Shown piece after piece: positions 8,166 through 18,800 of a DNA stretch of 30,591 nucleotides (position 1 is the first letter of the stretch; each line of letters starts with the position of its first letter). Made by a program: the position numbers and the translations under genes. Origin of the DNA: an uncultured Dorea sp. (GTDB lineage Bacteria; Bacillota; Clostridia; Lachnospirales; Lachnospiraceae); NCBI GenBank assembly GCA_910578455.1, contig CAJTQA010000043.1, positions 1 to 30,591 on the forward strand. Direction: 5' to 3'. Under the pieces are notes generated by a model. The model had not been told where the DNA came from, made no database searches, and saw nothing but the letters and a program-made list of their open reading frames with translations.

Positions 8166-9650
8166 TTAAAGATTTGTGTACCCCATCAGGGAACAGTCAA
8201 CCGCCTTTGCCGCCTGTCTTCCCTCCTCAATCGCCCACACTACAAGAGATTGCCCCCGGCGCATATCCCCGGCGCTGAAAACTCCCGGCACACTTGTCTC
8301 ATATGCGCCATCTTCTGTCCTGACATTCGTGCGCCCATCCACTTCCACCTTAAATGCCTCCGTTACATAAGGCTGACTGCCAAGGAATCCTGCCGCAATC
8401 AGCACCATCTCTGCAGATATGGGTTTCTCGCTGCCCGGAACCGGAACCATCGTAAGCTTTCCTGTCTTCCTGTCTTTCTTTGCCTCCAGGGAAATGACGA
8501 CCGCCTTCTTTACATTCCCGTTTTTATCTGTCTTGAATTCTTTCACCGTCGTCTGATAGATGCGCGGGTCATGCCCATAAAGAGCAATCGCCTCCTCCTG
8601 TCCGTAATCGGTCTTTAATACCCTCGGCCACTGCGGCCATGGATTGGATGCCGCTCTTTCCATTCCCGGTTCCGGCATCATCTCAAGCTGGGTGACAGAC
8701 TTTGCACCCAGTCGTATCGCCGTTGCCACACAGTCATTTCCGGTGTCGCCCCCACCGATGACCAGGACATGTTTATCTTCTGCCTTTACATATTTTCCAT
8801 CTTTCAATCCAGAATCCAAAAGGCTTTTCGTCACGGATGTAAGGAAATCCACCGCAAAATAAATACCTTTCGCGTCTCTTCCCGGCACTTTTATATCGCG
8901 CGGATTGGACGCTCCACATGCCAGTATGACCCGGTCAAACTTTTCTTTCAGCTCCTCCGGAAGGATATCTTTCCCTACATCCGTATTTGTCTGAAATACT
9001 ACCCCTTCTTCTTTCATCAGCCGGAGCCTCCGGTCAAGGATTTCCTTATCCAGTTTCATATTGGGGATGCCGTAGCGCAAAAGGCCTCCGATACGGTCAT
9101 TTCTCTCATATACCGTGACAAAATGCCCTCTCCGGTTCAGCATCTGCGCCGCCGCGAGCCCGGACGGGCCGCTGCCTATGACCGCTACTTTCTTTCCCGT
9201 CCTCACTTTCGGTATCTGAGGAACAACCCATCCCATGTCATAGGCATGCTCAATGATTGCTCTCTCATTTTCCTTCGTCGCCACCGGCTCCCCGTTCAGG
9301 TTGCAGGTACATGCCGCCTCGCAGAGCGCCGGGCATACCCTGCTTGTAAACTCCGGAAAACAGTGGGTCTTTTTAAGGCGCTCATACGCCTGTTTCCAGT
9401 TTCCGCTGTACACAAGGTCATTTGTCTCTGGCACAAGATTGTGAAGAGGGCATCCGGATGCCATGCCCGCCAGCATATTTCCGTTCTGGCAGAAAGGCAC
9501 GCCGCACTCCATGCAGCGCCCTCCCTGTTTCTGCTGTTCCCCGAGAGTCAAAGGTACGCGGAACTCCCGGAAATGCCGAATCCTTTCCAAAGGCTCCTGT
9601 GCCCTTGCATTTTTTCTTTCGTAATCTAAAAACCCAGTCGCTTTTCCCAT
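8166..9650 (-). CDS. gltD: Glutamate synthase (NADPH) small subunit
   Basis: GltD supplies electrons from NADPH to GltB in the reaction glutamine + 2-oxoglutarate to two glutamate. The 494 residues show an N-terminal iron-sulfur region with Cys46, 49, 54 and 67 and then Cys106, 110, 114 and 116. An FAD-binding VAVIGSGPSG (about 155-164) and an NADPH-binding VLVIGGGDTG follow, and the C-terminal FAD motif VFSAGDMRRG is present. Length and order are normal for the small subunit. It starts three bases after the gltB stop, with GGAGGG inside the end of gltB. Its stop is only 8 bases from the glnA -35 box, and no separate terminator is visible, so some transcripts may run on to the glnA attenuator. 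Confidence 0.97.
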   Translation of the reverse strand: MGKATGFLDYERKNARAQEPLERIRHFREFRVPLTLGEQQKQGGRCMECGVPFCQNGNMLAGMASGCPLHNLVPETNDLVYSGNWKQAYERLKKTHCFPEFTSRVCPALCEAACTCNLNGEPVATKENERAIIEHAYDMGWVVPQIPKVRTGKKVAVIGSGPSGLAAAQMLNRRGHFVTVYERNDRIGGLLRYGIPNMKLDKEILDRRLRLMKEEGVVFQTNTDVGKDILPEELKEKFDRVILACGASNPRDIKVPGRDAKGIYFAVDFLTSVTKSLLDSGLKDGKYVKAEDKHVLVIGGGDTGNDCVATAIRLGAKSVTQLEMMPEPGMERAASNPWPQWPRVLKTDYGQEEAIALYGHDPRIYQTTVKEFKTDKNGNVKKAVVISLEAKKDRKTGKLTMVPVPGSEKPISAEMVLIAAGFLGSQPYVTEAFKVEVDGRTNVRTEDGAYETSVPGVFSAGDMRRGQSLVVWAIEEGRQAAKAVDCSLMGYTNL

Positions 9651-9653
9651 GTC

Positions 9654-12600
9654 CTATCCCTCCGTTCCCTCTGCCTGAAAGCTCTCATAAAACGCCTCCA
9701 TCTGCGCCTGCTGCGTACTCATTCCTTTTTCCTCAAACCGTGCGGCAAGTGCAGTCATCTTCTTGTAATCATACGGGATGATCTTCTTGAATTTGGGAAG
9801 GAGCTCATCAAAATTCTTAAGAATCCACTTCCCCCTCTCAGAACCCGTCATTTCTACATGCTCGGAAATCATATCTTTTAATTCCTGTATATCGTATTTA
9901 TTTTCCACCTTCTCAATGGAAATCATGTCTTTATTAAGATTCCGGTACAGACGGCTATCCTCGTCAAGCACATATGCGATACCGCCGCTCATCCCCGCCG
10001 CAAAGTTTTTTCCTGTCTTCCCGAGAACTGCCACCTTGCCACCGGTCATATACTCGCATCCGTGCTCCCCGACGCCTTCCACCACGGCATGTGCCCCTGA
10101 ATTACGGACAGCAAAACGCTCTCCCGCAACACCGTTAATAAATGCCTTTCCGCCTGTGGCGCCATAGAGAGCCACATTTCCGGCGATAATGTTTTCTTCT
10201 GCCGCATATCCCCGGTTCTTCGGCGGATAAACGATAAGCTTGCCTCCGGAAAGCCCTTTTCCAAAATAGTCATTTGCGTCCCCGCAAAGCCTTATCGTAA
10301 GCCCTTTCGGAATAAACGCGCCGAAACTCTGTCCTCCGGCACCTATGCACTCTACCGTAAGCGTATCTTCCGCAAGCCCGTCCTTGTGGCATCTCGTAAT
10401 CTCCGCTCCAAGCATCGTGCCAAATGTCCGGTCAGTATTTCCCACCTTGAGCCTGACAGAGGCTTTCTCGCCTTTCTCTGCCGCTGGTTTCAGCTTTTTG
10501 ATAAGGACTTTTTCATCCAGCGTCTTTTCAAGCTGGAAATCATATGCCTTAGCCGGCGAAAATACTATGTTTCCATCCTTTCCCGCATAAACGCCTGAAA
10601 GAATCTCCGAAAAATCCATCTTTGCCGCCATAGGGGATATCGGAGCCTCCTTTACTTTCAAAAGGTCGCTTCTCCCCACCATCTCGTCAATGGTACGTAC
10701 CCCCAGCCTTGCCATATATTCCCTCAGTTCCTCAGCAATAAAACGCATAAAGTTCTCCACATACTCCGGTTTCCCTTTAAACCTTTTCCTGAGTTCCGGA
10801 TTCTGGGTCGCAACACCCACCGGACAGGTATCCAGGTTGCAGACGCGCATCATAACGCATCCCATCGTAATAAGGGGCGCTGTCGCAAACCCAAATTCTT
10901 CCGCTCCCAGAAGAGCGGCGATTGCCACATCCCTGCCGCTCATCAGTTTTCCGTCTGTCTCAATACGCACCCTCTCCCTGAGTCCATTCCTTAAAAGTGT
11001 CTGATGGGTCTCCGCAAGCCCAAGCTCCCATGGAAGACCCGCATTGTGGATGGAGCTTTCAGGAGCGGCACCTGTGCCTCCGTCGTAACCCGAGATAAGA
11101 ATGACCTGCGCTCCTGCCTTCGCCACTCCTGCCGCCACGGTTCCCACGCCCGCCTCTGAGACAAGCTTTACGGATATCTGCGCGTGCTTATTGGCATTCT
11201 TGAGGTCGTAGATAAGCTGCGCTAAGTCTTCTATCGAGTAAATGTCATGATGAGGCGGCGGCGAGATGAGGCTGACGCCTGGCGTGGAATGCCTTGTCTT
11301 CGCAATCCACGGGTACACCTTCCTTGCGGGGAGATGTCCTCCCTCCCCCGGCTTTGCCCCCTGTGCCATCTTAATCTGAATCTCCCTGGCGCTCACAAGA
11401 TACCGGCTGGTAACGCCAAACCTTCCCGATGCCACCTGCTTGATAGCAGAGCATCGGTCATCACGGCTTCCCGCCGAGTCCAGACGCTCCTCGCTCTCGC
11501 CGCCCTCCCCGGTATTGGACTTTCCATGGAGGTGGTTCATTGCGATTGCAAGCGTCTCATGGGCTTCTTCCGAAATCGAGCCGTAGGACATCGCCCCGGT
11601 CTTAAACCGCCTCACGATTGTCTCTGTGCTTTCCACTTCCTCCAGCGGAATTCCTTTCTCCGGGTATTTAAAATCCATCAAGCTACGCAGATAGCCGTTC
11701 TCTTCCTCATCCGCTTTCTTTGTATACTGCTTGAAAAGACTATAATCCCCTGTCCATGCAGACTGCTGCAGAAGATGGATTGTCTCTGGGTTATAGCGGT
11801 GTTCTTCCCCCCCGCTCCTTCTCTTGTGCTTTCCCATGCTGTCCAGAGTCAGGTCCGTCTCAAGCCCCAGCGGGTCAAACGCCCTGGAATGGCAGTATTC
11901 CACCTGTTCCGCAATATCTTCCAAAGTGATTCCGCCCACTCTGCTGACCGTGCCGGAAAAGTATTGGTCCGTCACCTCTTTTGAGATGCCTACTGCCTCA
12001 AAAATCTTCGCGCCCTGATAGGACTGTATGGTAGAAATCCCCATCTTCGACGCAATCTTCACAATACCATGCAAAACCGCCGCATTGTAGTCCTCCACCG
12101 CCGCATAGTAATCCTTGCACAGAAGATTTTCGTCAATCAGTTCATGAATCGTGTCAAGCGCCAGATACGGGTTTACTGCACATGCCCCATATCCTAAGAG
12201 AGCCGCAAAATGATGGACTTCCCTCGGTTCCCCGGACTCCAGTATCAGGGAGAGTGATGTCTGTTTCTTCGTGTTTACAAGATGTTGATGCACCGCCGAC
12301 ACTGCCAGAAGAGAAGGGATCGGCATATGGTTCTCATCTACGCCCCGGTCGGAAAGCACCAAGATATTCGCCCCGTCCTTGTACGCTTTATCCACCTCCA
12401 CAAAAAGCCTGTCGATGGCGCGTTCCAGCGATGTGCTCTTATAATATGTAATCGGCACGACCGCCACCTGAAAGCCGTCTTTTTTCATCTCCTTAATCTT
12501 CAGCATGTCTGTGTTGGTGAGGATCGGGTTATTGATTTTCAGCACCTGGCAGTTTTCCGCCTTTTCCTCCAGAATATTTCCGTTCTTCCCCACATAGACC

Positions 12601-14213
12601 GCCGTACTTGTGACAATCTCCTCCCGGATGGCATCAATAGGCGGATTAGTAACCTGTGCGAAAAGCTGCTTAAAATAGTCAAACAGCGGCCTCTTTTTTT
12701 CTGACAGGACCGCCAACGGAGTGTCAACCCCCATTGCAGCTATGGACTCCCCGCCATTTAACGCCATATTCCGGATGGAATTTTTATATTCCTCATAAGT
12801 ATAGCCAAAAGCTTTCTGAAGCTGTTTCCTTCTCACTGGCTCAAAATCCTCTACACGGAGATTGGGAATCTTTAAATCCTTAAGCTCCAGAAGATTGCTG
12901 TCCAGCCACTCACCGTAAGGACGGCTTACCGCATAGATGTTCTTAAGCTCCTCGTCCTGGAAGATTTTCCCGGAAACCGTATCTATCAGGAGCATCTTCC
13001 CCGGATGCAGCCGCTCCTTTAAGACAATTTCTTCCTCCGGCACGTCAAGCACCCCCACCTCCGAGGACAGGATCAGGTCTCCGTTTTTCAGGACATAATA
13101 CCTGGAAGGCCTCAGCCCGTTTCTGTCCAGCACGGCTCCCGCCTTGTCCCCGTCCGAAAATACGATGGACGCCGGACCGTCCCAGGGTTCCATCATCGTC
13201 GCGTAATACTGGTAAAAATCCCTCTCATCCTGAGAGAGCGTCTGGTTATTGCTCCATGGTTCCGGAATAGCGATCATCACTGCCAAAGGAAGTTCCATAC
13301 CGCTCATCACAAGAAATTCCAGCGTGTTGTCCAGCATGGCAGAATCAGAGCCGCTTGTATCCACCACCGGAAGGACTTTATGGAGCTGACCTTTCAAAAA
13401 CGGAGACTCCATAGTTTCCTCCCTGGCAAGCATCTTGTCCGCATTTCCCCGTATTGTGTTGATTTCCCCGTTGTGGACGATAAAACGGTTCGGGTGTGCA
13501 CGTTCCCAGCTTGGGTTCGTATTGGTGCTGAATCTGGAATGCACCAGGGCGATAGCGGACTCATAGTCCTCATCCTGAAGGTCTGAAAAAAACGTGCGGA
13601 GCTGCCCTACCAAAAACATGCCCTTATAGACGATTGTCCGGCTGGACATGGACACCACATAAGTGTTGTCATTGCTCTGCTCAAAAACTCTCCTCGCAAT
13701 ATAAAGTTTCCGGTCAAATTCAAGCCCTTTCTCAACGTTTTCCGGTTTCTGTATAAACGCCTGGACGATATGGGGCATGCACTCCTTCGCCCGTTGCCCG
13801 AGAACCCAGTCATGTACCGGAACCTCACGGAAACCAAGAAACTTAAGCCCCTCCTTCTCCACGATAATCTCGAACATCTTCTTCGCCTGATTGCGTTTCA
13901 GCTCATTCTGCGGAAGGAACAGCTGGGCAATGCCGTATTCCCGCTCTCCTCCGATGGGGATTCCTGCACTTTTACATACTTTCCCAAAAAATCGGTGGGA
14001 AATCTGGAGCAAAATCCCGACTCCGTCGCCGGTCTTCCCTTCCGCATCCTTTCCTGCCCGATGCTCTAAATTCTCTACAATCTTCAGTGCGTTTTCCACT
14101 GTCCTGTGGCTCTTTTCACCCTTGCTGTTGACGACTGCCCCGATACCGCAGTTGTCATGCTCAAACTGCTGCCGGTACAGACTGCCATATGCTTTATGAT
14201 TCACTCTGTCCAT
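9654..14213 (-). CDS. gltB: Glutamate synthase (NADPH) large subunit
   Basis: The 1519-residue protein holds the class II glutaminase, the central domain, the FMN synthase domain and the C-terminal beta-helix of GOGAT. I place the start at the ATG at 14213, preceded by AGGAGGAAGG; the upstream ATG at 14258 lacks one. This leaves a 21-residue propeptide before Cys22 (HDNCGIG), the N-terminal nucleophile exposed by processing. The 3Fe-4S cysteines are seen as CVMMRVCNLDTCPVGVAT near residue 1120, and the synthase core GAKPGEGGHLPARKV is intact. The C-terminal glycine repeats (GGKLIVYPP, GERFAVRNSGA, EGVGEHGCEYMTGG) fit the helical domain. The start overlaps pyrG by 20 bases, so GOGAT is expressed from the carA transcript, an unusual pairing of pyrimidine and nitrogen genes. 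Confidence 0.97.
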   Translation of the reverse strand: MDRVNHKAYGSLYRQQFEHDNCGIGAVVNSKGEKSHRTVENALKIVENLEHRAGKDAEGKTGDGVGILLQISHRFFGKVCKSAGIPIGGEREYGIAQLFLPQNELKRNQAKKMFEIIVEKEGLKFLGFREVPVHDWVLGQRAKECMPHIVQAFIQKPENVEKGLEFDRKLYIARRVFEQSNDNTYVVSMSSRTIVYKGMFLVGQLRTFFSDLQDEDYESAIALVHSRFSTNTNPSWERAHPNRFIVHNGEINTIRGNADKMLAREETMESPFLKGQLHKVLPVVDTSGSDSAMLDNTLEFLVMSGMELPLAVMIAIPEPWSNNQTLSQDERDFYQYYATMMEPWDGPASIVFSDGDKAGAVLDRNGLRPSRYYVLKNGDLILSSEVGVLDVPEEEIVLKERLHPGKMLLIDTVSGKIFQDEELKNIYAVSRPYGEWLDSNLLELKDLKIPNLRVEDFEPVRRKQLQKAFGYTYEEYKNSIRNMALNGGESIAAMGVDTPLAVLSEKKRPLFDYFKQLFAQVTNPPIDAIREEIVTSTAVYVGKNGNILEEKAENCQVLKINNPILTNTDMLKIKEMKKDGFQVAVVPITYYKSTSLERAIDRLFVEVDKAYKDGANILVLSDRGVDENHMPIPSLLAVSAVHQHLVNTKKQTSLSLILESGEPREVHHFAALLGYGACAVNPYLALDTIHELIDENLLCKDYYAAVEDYNAAVLHGIVKIASKMGISTIQSYQGAKIFEAVGISKEVTDQYFSGTVSRVGGITLEDIAEQVEYCHSRAFDPLGLETDLTLDSMGKHKRRSGGEEHRYNPETIHLLQQSAWTGDYSLFKQYTKKADEEENGYLRSLMDFKYPEKGIPLEEVESTETIVRRFKTGAMSYGSISEEAHETLAIAMNHLHGKSNTGEGGESEERLDSAGSRDDRCSAIKQVASGRFGVTSRYLVSAREIQIKMAQGAKPGEGGHLPARKVYPWIAKTRHSTPGVSLISPPPHHDIYSIEDLAQLIYDLKNANKHAQISVKLVSEAGVGTVAAGVAKAGAQVILISGYDGGTGAAPESSIHNAGLPWELGLAETHQTLLRNGLRERVRIETDGKLMSGRDVAIAALLGAEEFGFATAPLITMGCVMMRVCNLDTCPVGVATQNPELRKRFKGKPEYVENFMRFIAEELREYMARLGVRTIDEMVGRSDLLKVKEAPISPMAAKMDFSEILSGVYAGKDGNIVFSPAKAYDFQLEKTLDEKVLIKKLKPAAEKGEKASVRLKVGNTDRTFGTMLGAEITRCHKDGLAEDTLTVECIGAGGQSFGAFIPKGLTIRLCGDANDYFGKGLSGGKLIVYPPKNRGYAAEENIIAGNVALYGATGGKAFINGVAGERFAVRNSGAHAVVEGVGEHGCEYMTGGKVAVLGKTGKNFAAGMSGGIAYVLDEDSRLYRNLNKDMISIEKVENKYDIQELKDMISEHVEMTGSERGKWILKNFDELLPKFKKIIPYDYKKMTALAARFEEKGMSTQQAQMEAFYESFQAEGTEG

Positions 14214-15831
14214 AAAAACCTTCCTCCTGTCTCTGATACTCTGCCGCCGCATGTACAAGCCCCCGGAATAGAGGATGTGCGCGGTTCGGCCTTGACTTTA
14301 GCTCTGGATGCCCCTGAGTTCCTATGAAATACGGATGATTCCGAAGCTCCAGCATCTCTGCTACCCTGCCGTCCGGCGAAAGCCCTGACAGTATCATCCC
14401 TTTTTCTTCCAGACTGTCGCGGTACTCATTGTTCACCTCGTAGCGGTGGCGGTGCCGCTCGCTTATCTCCCTGGCATTATAGAGCTTTTCCGCCAGGCTC
14501 CCTTCTTTCAGGACACACGGATATGCGCCCAGACGCAGCGTTCCGCCAATGTCCGTCACCCCGTCCTGCTCCGGCATCAGATGGATGACCGGATGAGCCG
14601 TCCGGGGTTCCAGCTCAGAGCTGTGGGCGTCTGCAAGCCCCAGCACATGGCGGGCATATTCAACGATTGCCATCTGCATCCCGAGGCAGATGCCAAGGAA
14701 TGGTATCTTGTTTTCCCTGGCATACCGTATTGCAGCAATCTTCCCTTCTGTTCCCCTTGTCCCGAACCCTCCGGGAACAAGGATTCCTTTCACGCCCTTA
14801 AGCCTCTCTGCCACATTTTCTTCCGTTATCTCCTCAGCGTCCGCCCAGCGTATCTTCACACTGGCGCGCTCTGCAATCCCTCCGTGCTTTAAGCTTTCCA
14901 CAACGCTTAAGTATGCGTCATGAAGCTGTATATATTTTCCGACAATCGCAATCTCCACCTCAGACTCCGGAGATTTAAGCCGGTGCACCATCTCCCTCCA
15001 TTCCGAGAGATCCGGCTCCGGGCATGGGAGTTTCAGCGCGCCGCACACCACTTTGGCAAGATTCTCTTTTTCCATGGCGAGGGGCGCCTCGTAGAGATAT
15101 TCCACATCCAGGTTCTGCAGCACATGGTCTTTCGGCACATTGCAAAAAAGCGCAATCTTCTCCCGCAGCTCTTCCGGAATGGGACGCTCGCTCCTGCATA
15201 CAAGAATATCCGGCCACAGCCCCATCGCCTGCAGTTCCTTCACGCTCTGCTGGGTCGGCTTGCTCTTTAATTCCCCTGACGCTTTCAGGTAAGGAATCAG
15301 CGTCACATGGATGAGTACCGCATTGCCGCGCCCCACCTCATGCTGAAACTGCCGGATTGCCTCTAGGAAAGGCTGGCTCTCAATATCCCCTACCGTGCCG
15401 CCCACCTCTATAATGGAAATCCTGTCCTCCCCGTCAGGCGTTCCATGATAAAAGCGGCTTTTAATCTCATTCGTAATATGGGGGATGACCTGCACCGTTC
15501 CTCCTCCGTAGTCTCCCCGTCGCTCCTTCTGGAGGACCGACCAGTAGATTTTCCCTGTCGTCACATTGGAATTCCAGTCAAGGCACTCGTCGATAAACCT
15601 CTCATAATGCCCCAAGTCAAGATCTGTCTCCGTGCCGTCGTCCGTCACATAGACCTCCCCGTGCTGGATAGGGTTCATCGTACCCGGGTCGACATTGATA
15701 TACGGGTCAAACTTCTGCATGGTGACCCGGTATCCCCTTGCCTTCAGAAGCCGCCCCAGCGATGCCGCCGTAATCCCTTTCCCAAGACCGGAGACTACGC
15801 CGCCCGTAACAAACACATATTTTACTGCCAT
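14194..15831 (-). CDS. pyrG: CTP synthase
   Basis: PyrG converts UTP to CTP with ATP and the amide nitrogen of glutamine. The 545 residues comprise an N-terminal amidoligase (P-loop region KYVFVTGGVVSGLGKGI, then the Mg/UTP segment KFDPYINVDPGTMNP and HGEVYVTDDGTETDLDLGHYE). A C-terminal class I glutaminase follows, with Cys382 in GICLGMQ and a His-Pro-Glu in GTQGHPELKS. GGGAGG lies eight bases before the ATG. It overlaps carB by 10 bases upstream and gltB by 20 downstream, so it is firmly inside the operon. Nothing is missing from the catalytic set. Confidence 0.97.
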   Translation of the reverse strand: MAVKYVFVTGGVVSGLGKGITAASLGRLLKARGYRVTMQKFDPYINVDPGTMNPIQHGEVYVTDDGTETDLDLGHYERFIDECLDWNSNVTTGKIYWSVLQKERRGDYGGGTVQVIPHITNEIKSRFYHGTPDGEDRISIIEVGGTVGDIESQPFLEAIRQFQHEVGRGNAVLIHVTLIPYLKASGELKSKPTQQSVKELQAMGLWPDILVCRSERPIPEELREKIALFCNVPKDHVLQNLDVEYLYEAPLAMEKENLAKVVCGALKLPCPEPDLSEWREMVHRLKSPESEVEIAIVGKYIQLHDAYLSVVESLKHGGIAERASVKIRWADAEEITEENVAERLKGVKGILVPGGFGTRGTEGKIAAIRYARENKIPFLGICLGMQMAIVEYARHVLGLADAHSSELEPRTAHPVIHLMPEQDGVTDIGGTLRLGAYPCVLKEGSLAEKLYNAREISERHRHRYEVNNEYRDSLEEKGMILSGLSPDGRVAEMLELRNHPYFIGTQGHPELKSRPNRAHPLFRGLVHAAAEYQRQEEGFYGQSES

Positions 15832-18800
15832 CTTGTTTTCCTCCCAAATGAATCCTCTGCGATATCAATCAGTGTAATCTTTTCTCTCTCCGTATTTTCC
15901 AGGCTCTTTATAAGCGCTTTTGCAGTGTCGATCGCCGTCAGCACGTTTACTCCCGTCTCTATGGCGTTCCTCCGTATGATAAACCCGTCTTTCGCATGCT
16001 CTGACCCCTGGTGGGGCGTGTCGATGACAAGATCGATCTCATGCCCAAGGATCAGGTCTAAAAGGTTCGGAGACTTTTCTTCCAGCTTGTTGACCTGTGT
16101 AACCTCCACTCCCGCCGCCCGCAAAGCCTCGGCAGTGCCTTTGGTTGCATAAATCCTGTACCCGATCGCCGCAAACCGCCGTCCGATTGCCGCCGCCTCT
16201 TTCTTGTCATCCTCCCGCACAGATATGATCACATTCTTATACTTAGGCAGCCGGATGCCCGCGCCTGAAAATGCTTTATAGATTGCTTCCTCAAAAGACT
16301 TCGCAATCCCAAGGCACTCCCCCGTAGACTTCATCTCCGGCCCAAGGCTTACATCCGCTCCCCGTATCTTTTCAAAAGAAAATACCGGCATTTTTACCGC
16401 AAAATAATCCGCCTCGGGCTGCAGCCCTGGCGCATACCCCATCTCCCGAATCCGTTCCCCTGTCATGGCCCTTACCGCCAGCGGCACAATGGGGATTCCT
16501 GTCACCTTGCTGATATACGGCACGGTACGGCTGGAGCGGGGGTTCACTTCAATGACATAGACAGATTCGCCGCACACGATAAACTGGATATTGATAAGCC
16601 CGACTATATGAAGAGCCTTTGCAAGCCGTTTTGTGTATTCCTCTATCGTCTGCTTTGCCTTTTCGGATATGCTCCTTGCCGGGTACACGGACACACTGTC
16701 TCCCGAGTGGATGCCTGCGCGCTCAATGTGCTCCATAATGCCGGGAATCAGGATATCCGTGCCATCGCAGATCGCATCCACTTCAATCTCCTTTCCTTGC
16801 ATGTACTTATCTACCAGTATCGGGTGTTCCTGCGCGACCTGATTGATAATCCCTATGAATGTGTCGATATCCTGGCCGCTCACAGCTATCTGCATCCCCT
16901 GCCCTCCCAGCACATAGGACGGTCTTACCAGTACCGGATATCCGAGCCTTTTTGCGGCGTCCTTCGCCTCCTGCGCCGTGTAGACTGTCTCCCCTTTCGG
17001 GCGTGGAATCCGGCACTGCTCCAGTATCCGGTCAAAAAGCTCCCTGTCCTCCGCCGCGTCCACATCCTCCGCCGCGGTTCCGAATATGGTTACTCCCATC
17101 TCTGTCAGCGCCTGCGTCAGCTTGATTGCCGTCTGCCCGCCGAACTGCACGACTGCCCCGTCCGGCTTTTCCAGCTCCACGATGCTCTCCACATCCTCCG
17201 GGGTCAGCGGCTCAAAATAAAGCTTGTCAGCAATGTCAAAATCCGTGCTGACCGTTTCCGGATTGTTGTTTACAATGATTGTCTCATATCCTTGTTTCTT
17301 AAATGCCCAGGTGCAGTGCACGGAGCAAAAGTCGAACTCAATTCCCTGTCCGATTCGGATGGGTCCTGAACCGAGAACAAGAACTTTCTTCTTGCCGGAT
17401 GTCTGCCTGACCTCATTCTCCCCTCCATATACGGAATAATAGTACGGTGTCTCTGCGACAAACTCTGCGGCACACGTATCCACCATCCTATAGGATGCCC
17501 TGATACCGATGTCATAACGCATCTTCCGGATTTGTTTTTCCGTTTTCTCCGTCAGCTTTGCAATGACGGAATCCGGGAACTCCATGCGCTTTGCCTCCCA
17601 CAAAAGCTCCGCATCAATCGTTCCGCCTTTTACGCCCTTAAGTCTCTGCTCCATCCTTACCAAATTAGCAATCTTATCTATAAACCATCGGTCAATCTTT
17701 GTTACGCCGCATATCTCGTCATCAGAGATTTCATGCCGCAGCGCCTCCGCGATCTTCCAAATCCTCCTGTCATCCACAATCCGCAGCTCTTCCAGCATCT
17801 CCTTCTTCGAAAGCCCGCAGCAGAAATCTGACATCAGGCTATCCACATGCTGCTCCAGGGAACGGATTGCCTTCATGAGCGCACCTTCAAAATTGTCGCA
17901 GATGCTCATCACTTCCCCTGTAGCCTTCATCTGAGTTGTAAGCGTATGCTTTGCACTGATAAATTTGTCAAATGGGAGCCTTGGCATCTTCACAACACAA
18001 TAGTCCAGCACCGGCTCAAAACACGCGCATGTTTTGCCTGTCACCGCATTGGGAATCTCATCCAGCGTATATCCGAGGGCAATCTTCGCCGCCACCTTCG
18101 CAATAGGATACCCCGTTGCCTTTGATGCCAGAGCAGAGGAGCGGCTGACACGGGGATTTACCTCTATGACACAGTACTCAAAAGATTCCGGGTTTAAGGC
18201 GAACTGCACGTTGCATCCTCCTGTGATGCCAAGCTCATCTATAATATTAAGGGCAGAAGTCCTGAGCATCTGATACTCCTTATCCCCCAATGTCTGGGAG
18301 GGAGCTACCACGATGCTGTCTCCGGTATGGACGCCCACAGGGTCGATATTTTCCATGCTGCAGACCGTAATGCAGTTTCCCCTGCCGTCGCGCATAACCT
18401 CATACTCAATCTCCTTCCAGCCCGCAATGCTCCGCTCCACAAGCACCTGCCCCGCCCGGGAAAGCCTGAGCCCGTTTTCCAGTATCTCAGCCATCTGTTT
18501 TACGTCATGGGCAATGCCGCCTCCGCTGCCTCCCAGCGTGTACGCCGGGCGCAGCACTACCGGATAACCAATTTCCCTGGCAAATTCAAGCCCATCTTCC
18601 ACATTCTCCACCACCAGCGAGGGGGCGCACGGCTCTCCGATCTTCTCCATCGTCCGTTTAAATTCCTGCCGGTCTTCCGCCTTCTTTATCGTGTCCGCCG
18701 TTGTTCCTGTAAGCTGCACATGATGCTCTTTTAAGAACCCTTTCTCGGCAAGTTCCATAGCAAGGTTCAATGCCGCCTGGCCTCCCAGCGTAGGAAGGAT

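Noticed and set aside
11247..11984. 245-codon open frame on the plus strand inside gltB
   Set aside because: It lies wholly within the well-supported gltB on the other strand, has no ribosome-binding site, and its composition is the mirror of gltB codons.
16608..17369. 253-codon open frame on the plus strand inside carB
   Set aside because: It is a shadow of carB; the translation is rich in Cys, Arg and Leu with no recognisable domain.
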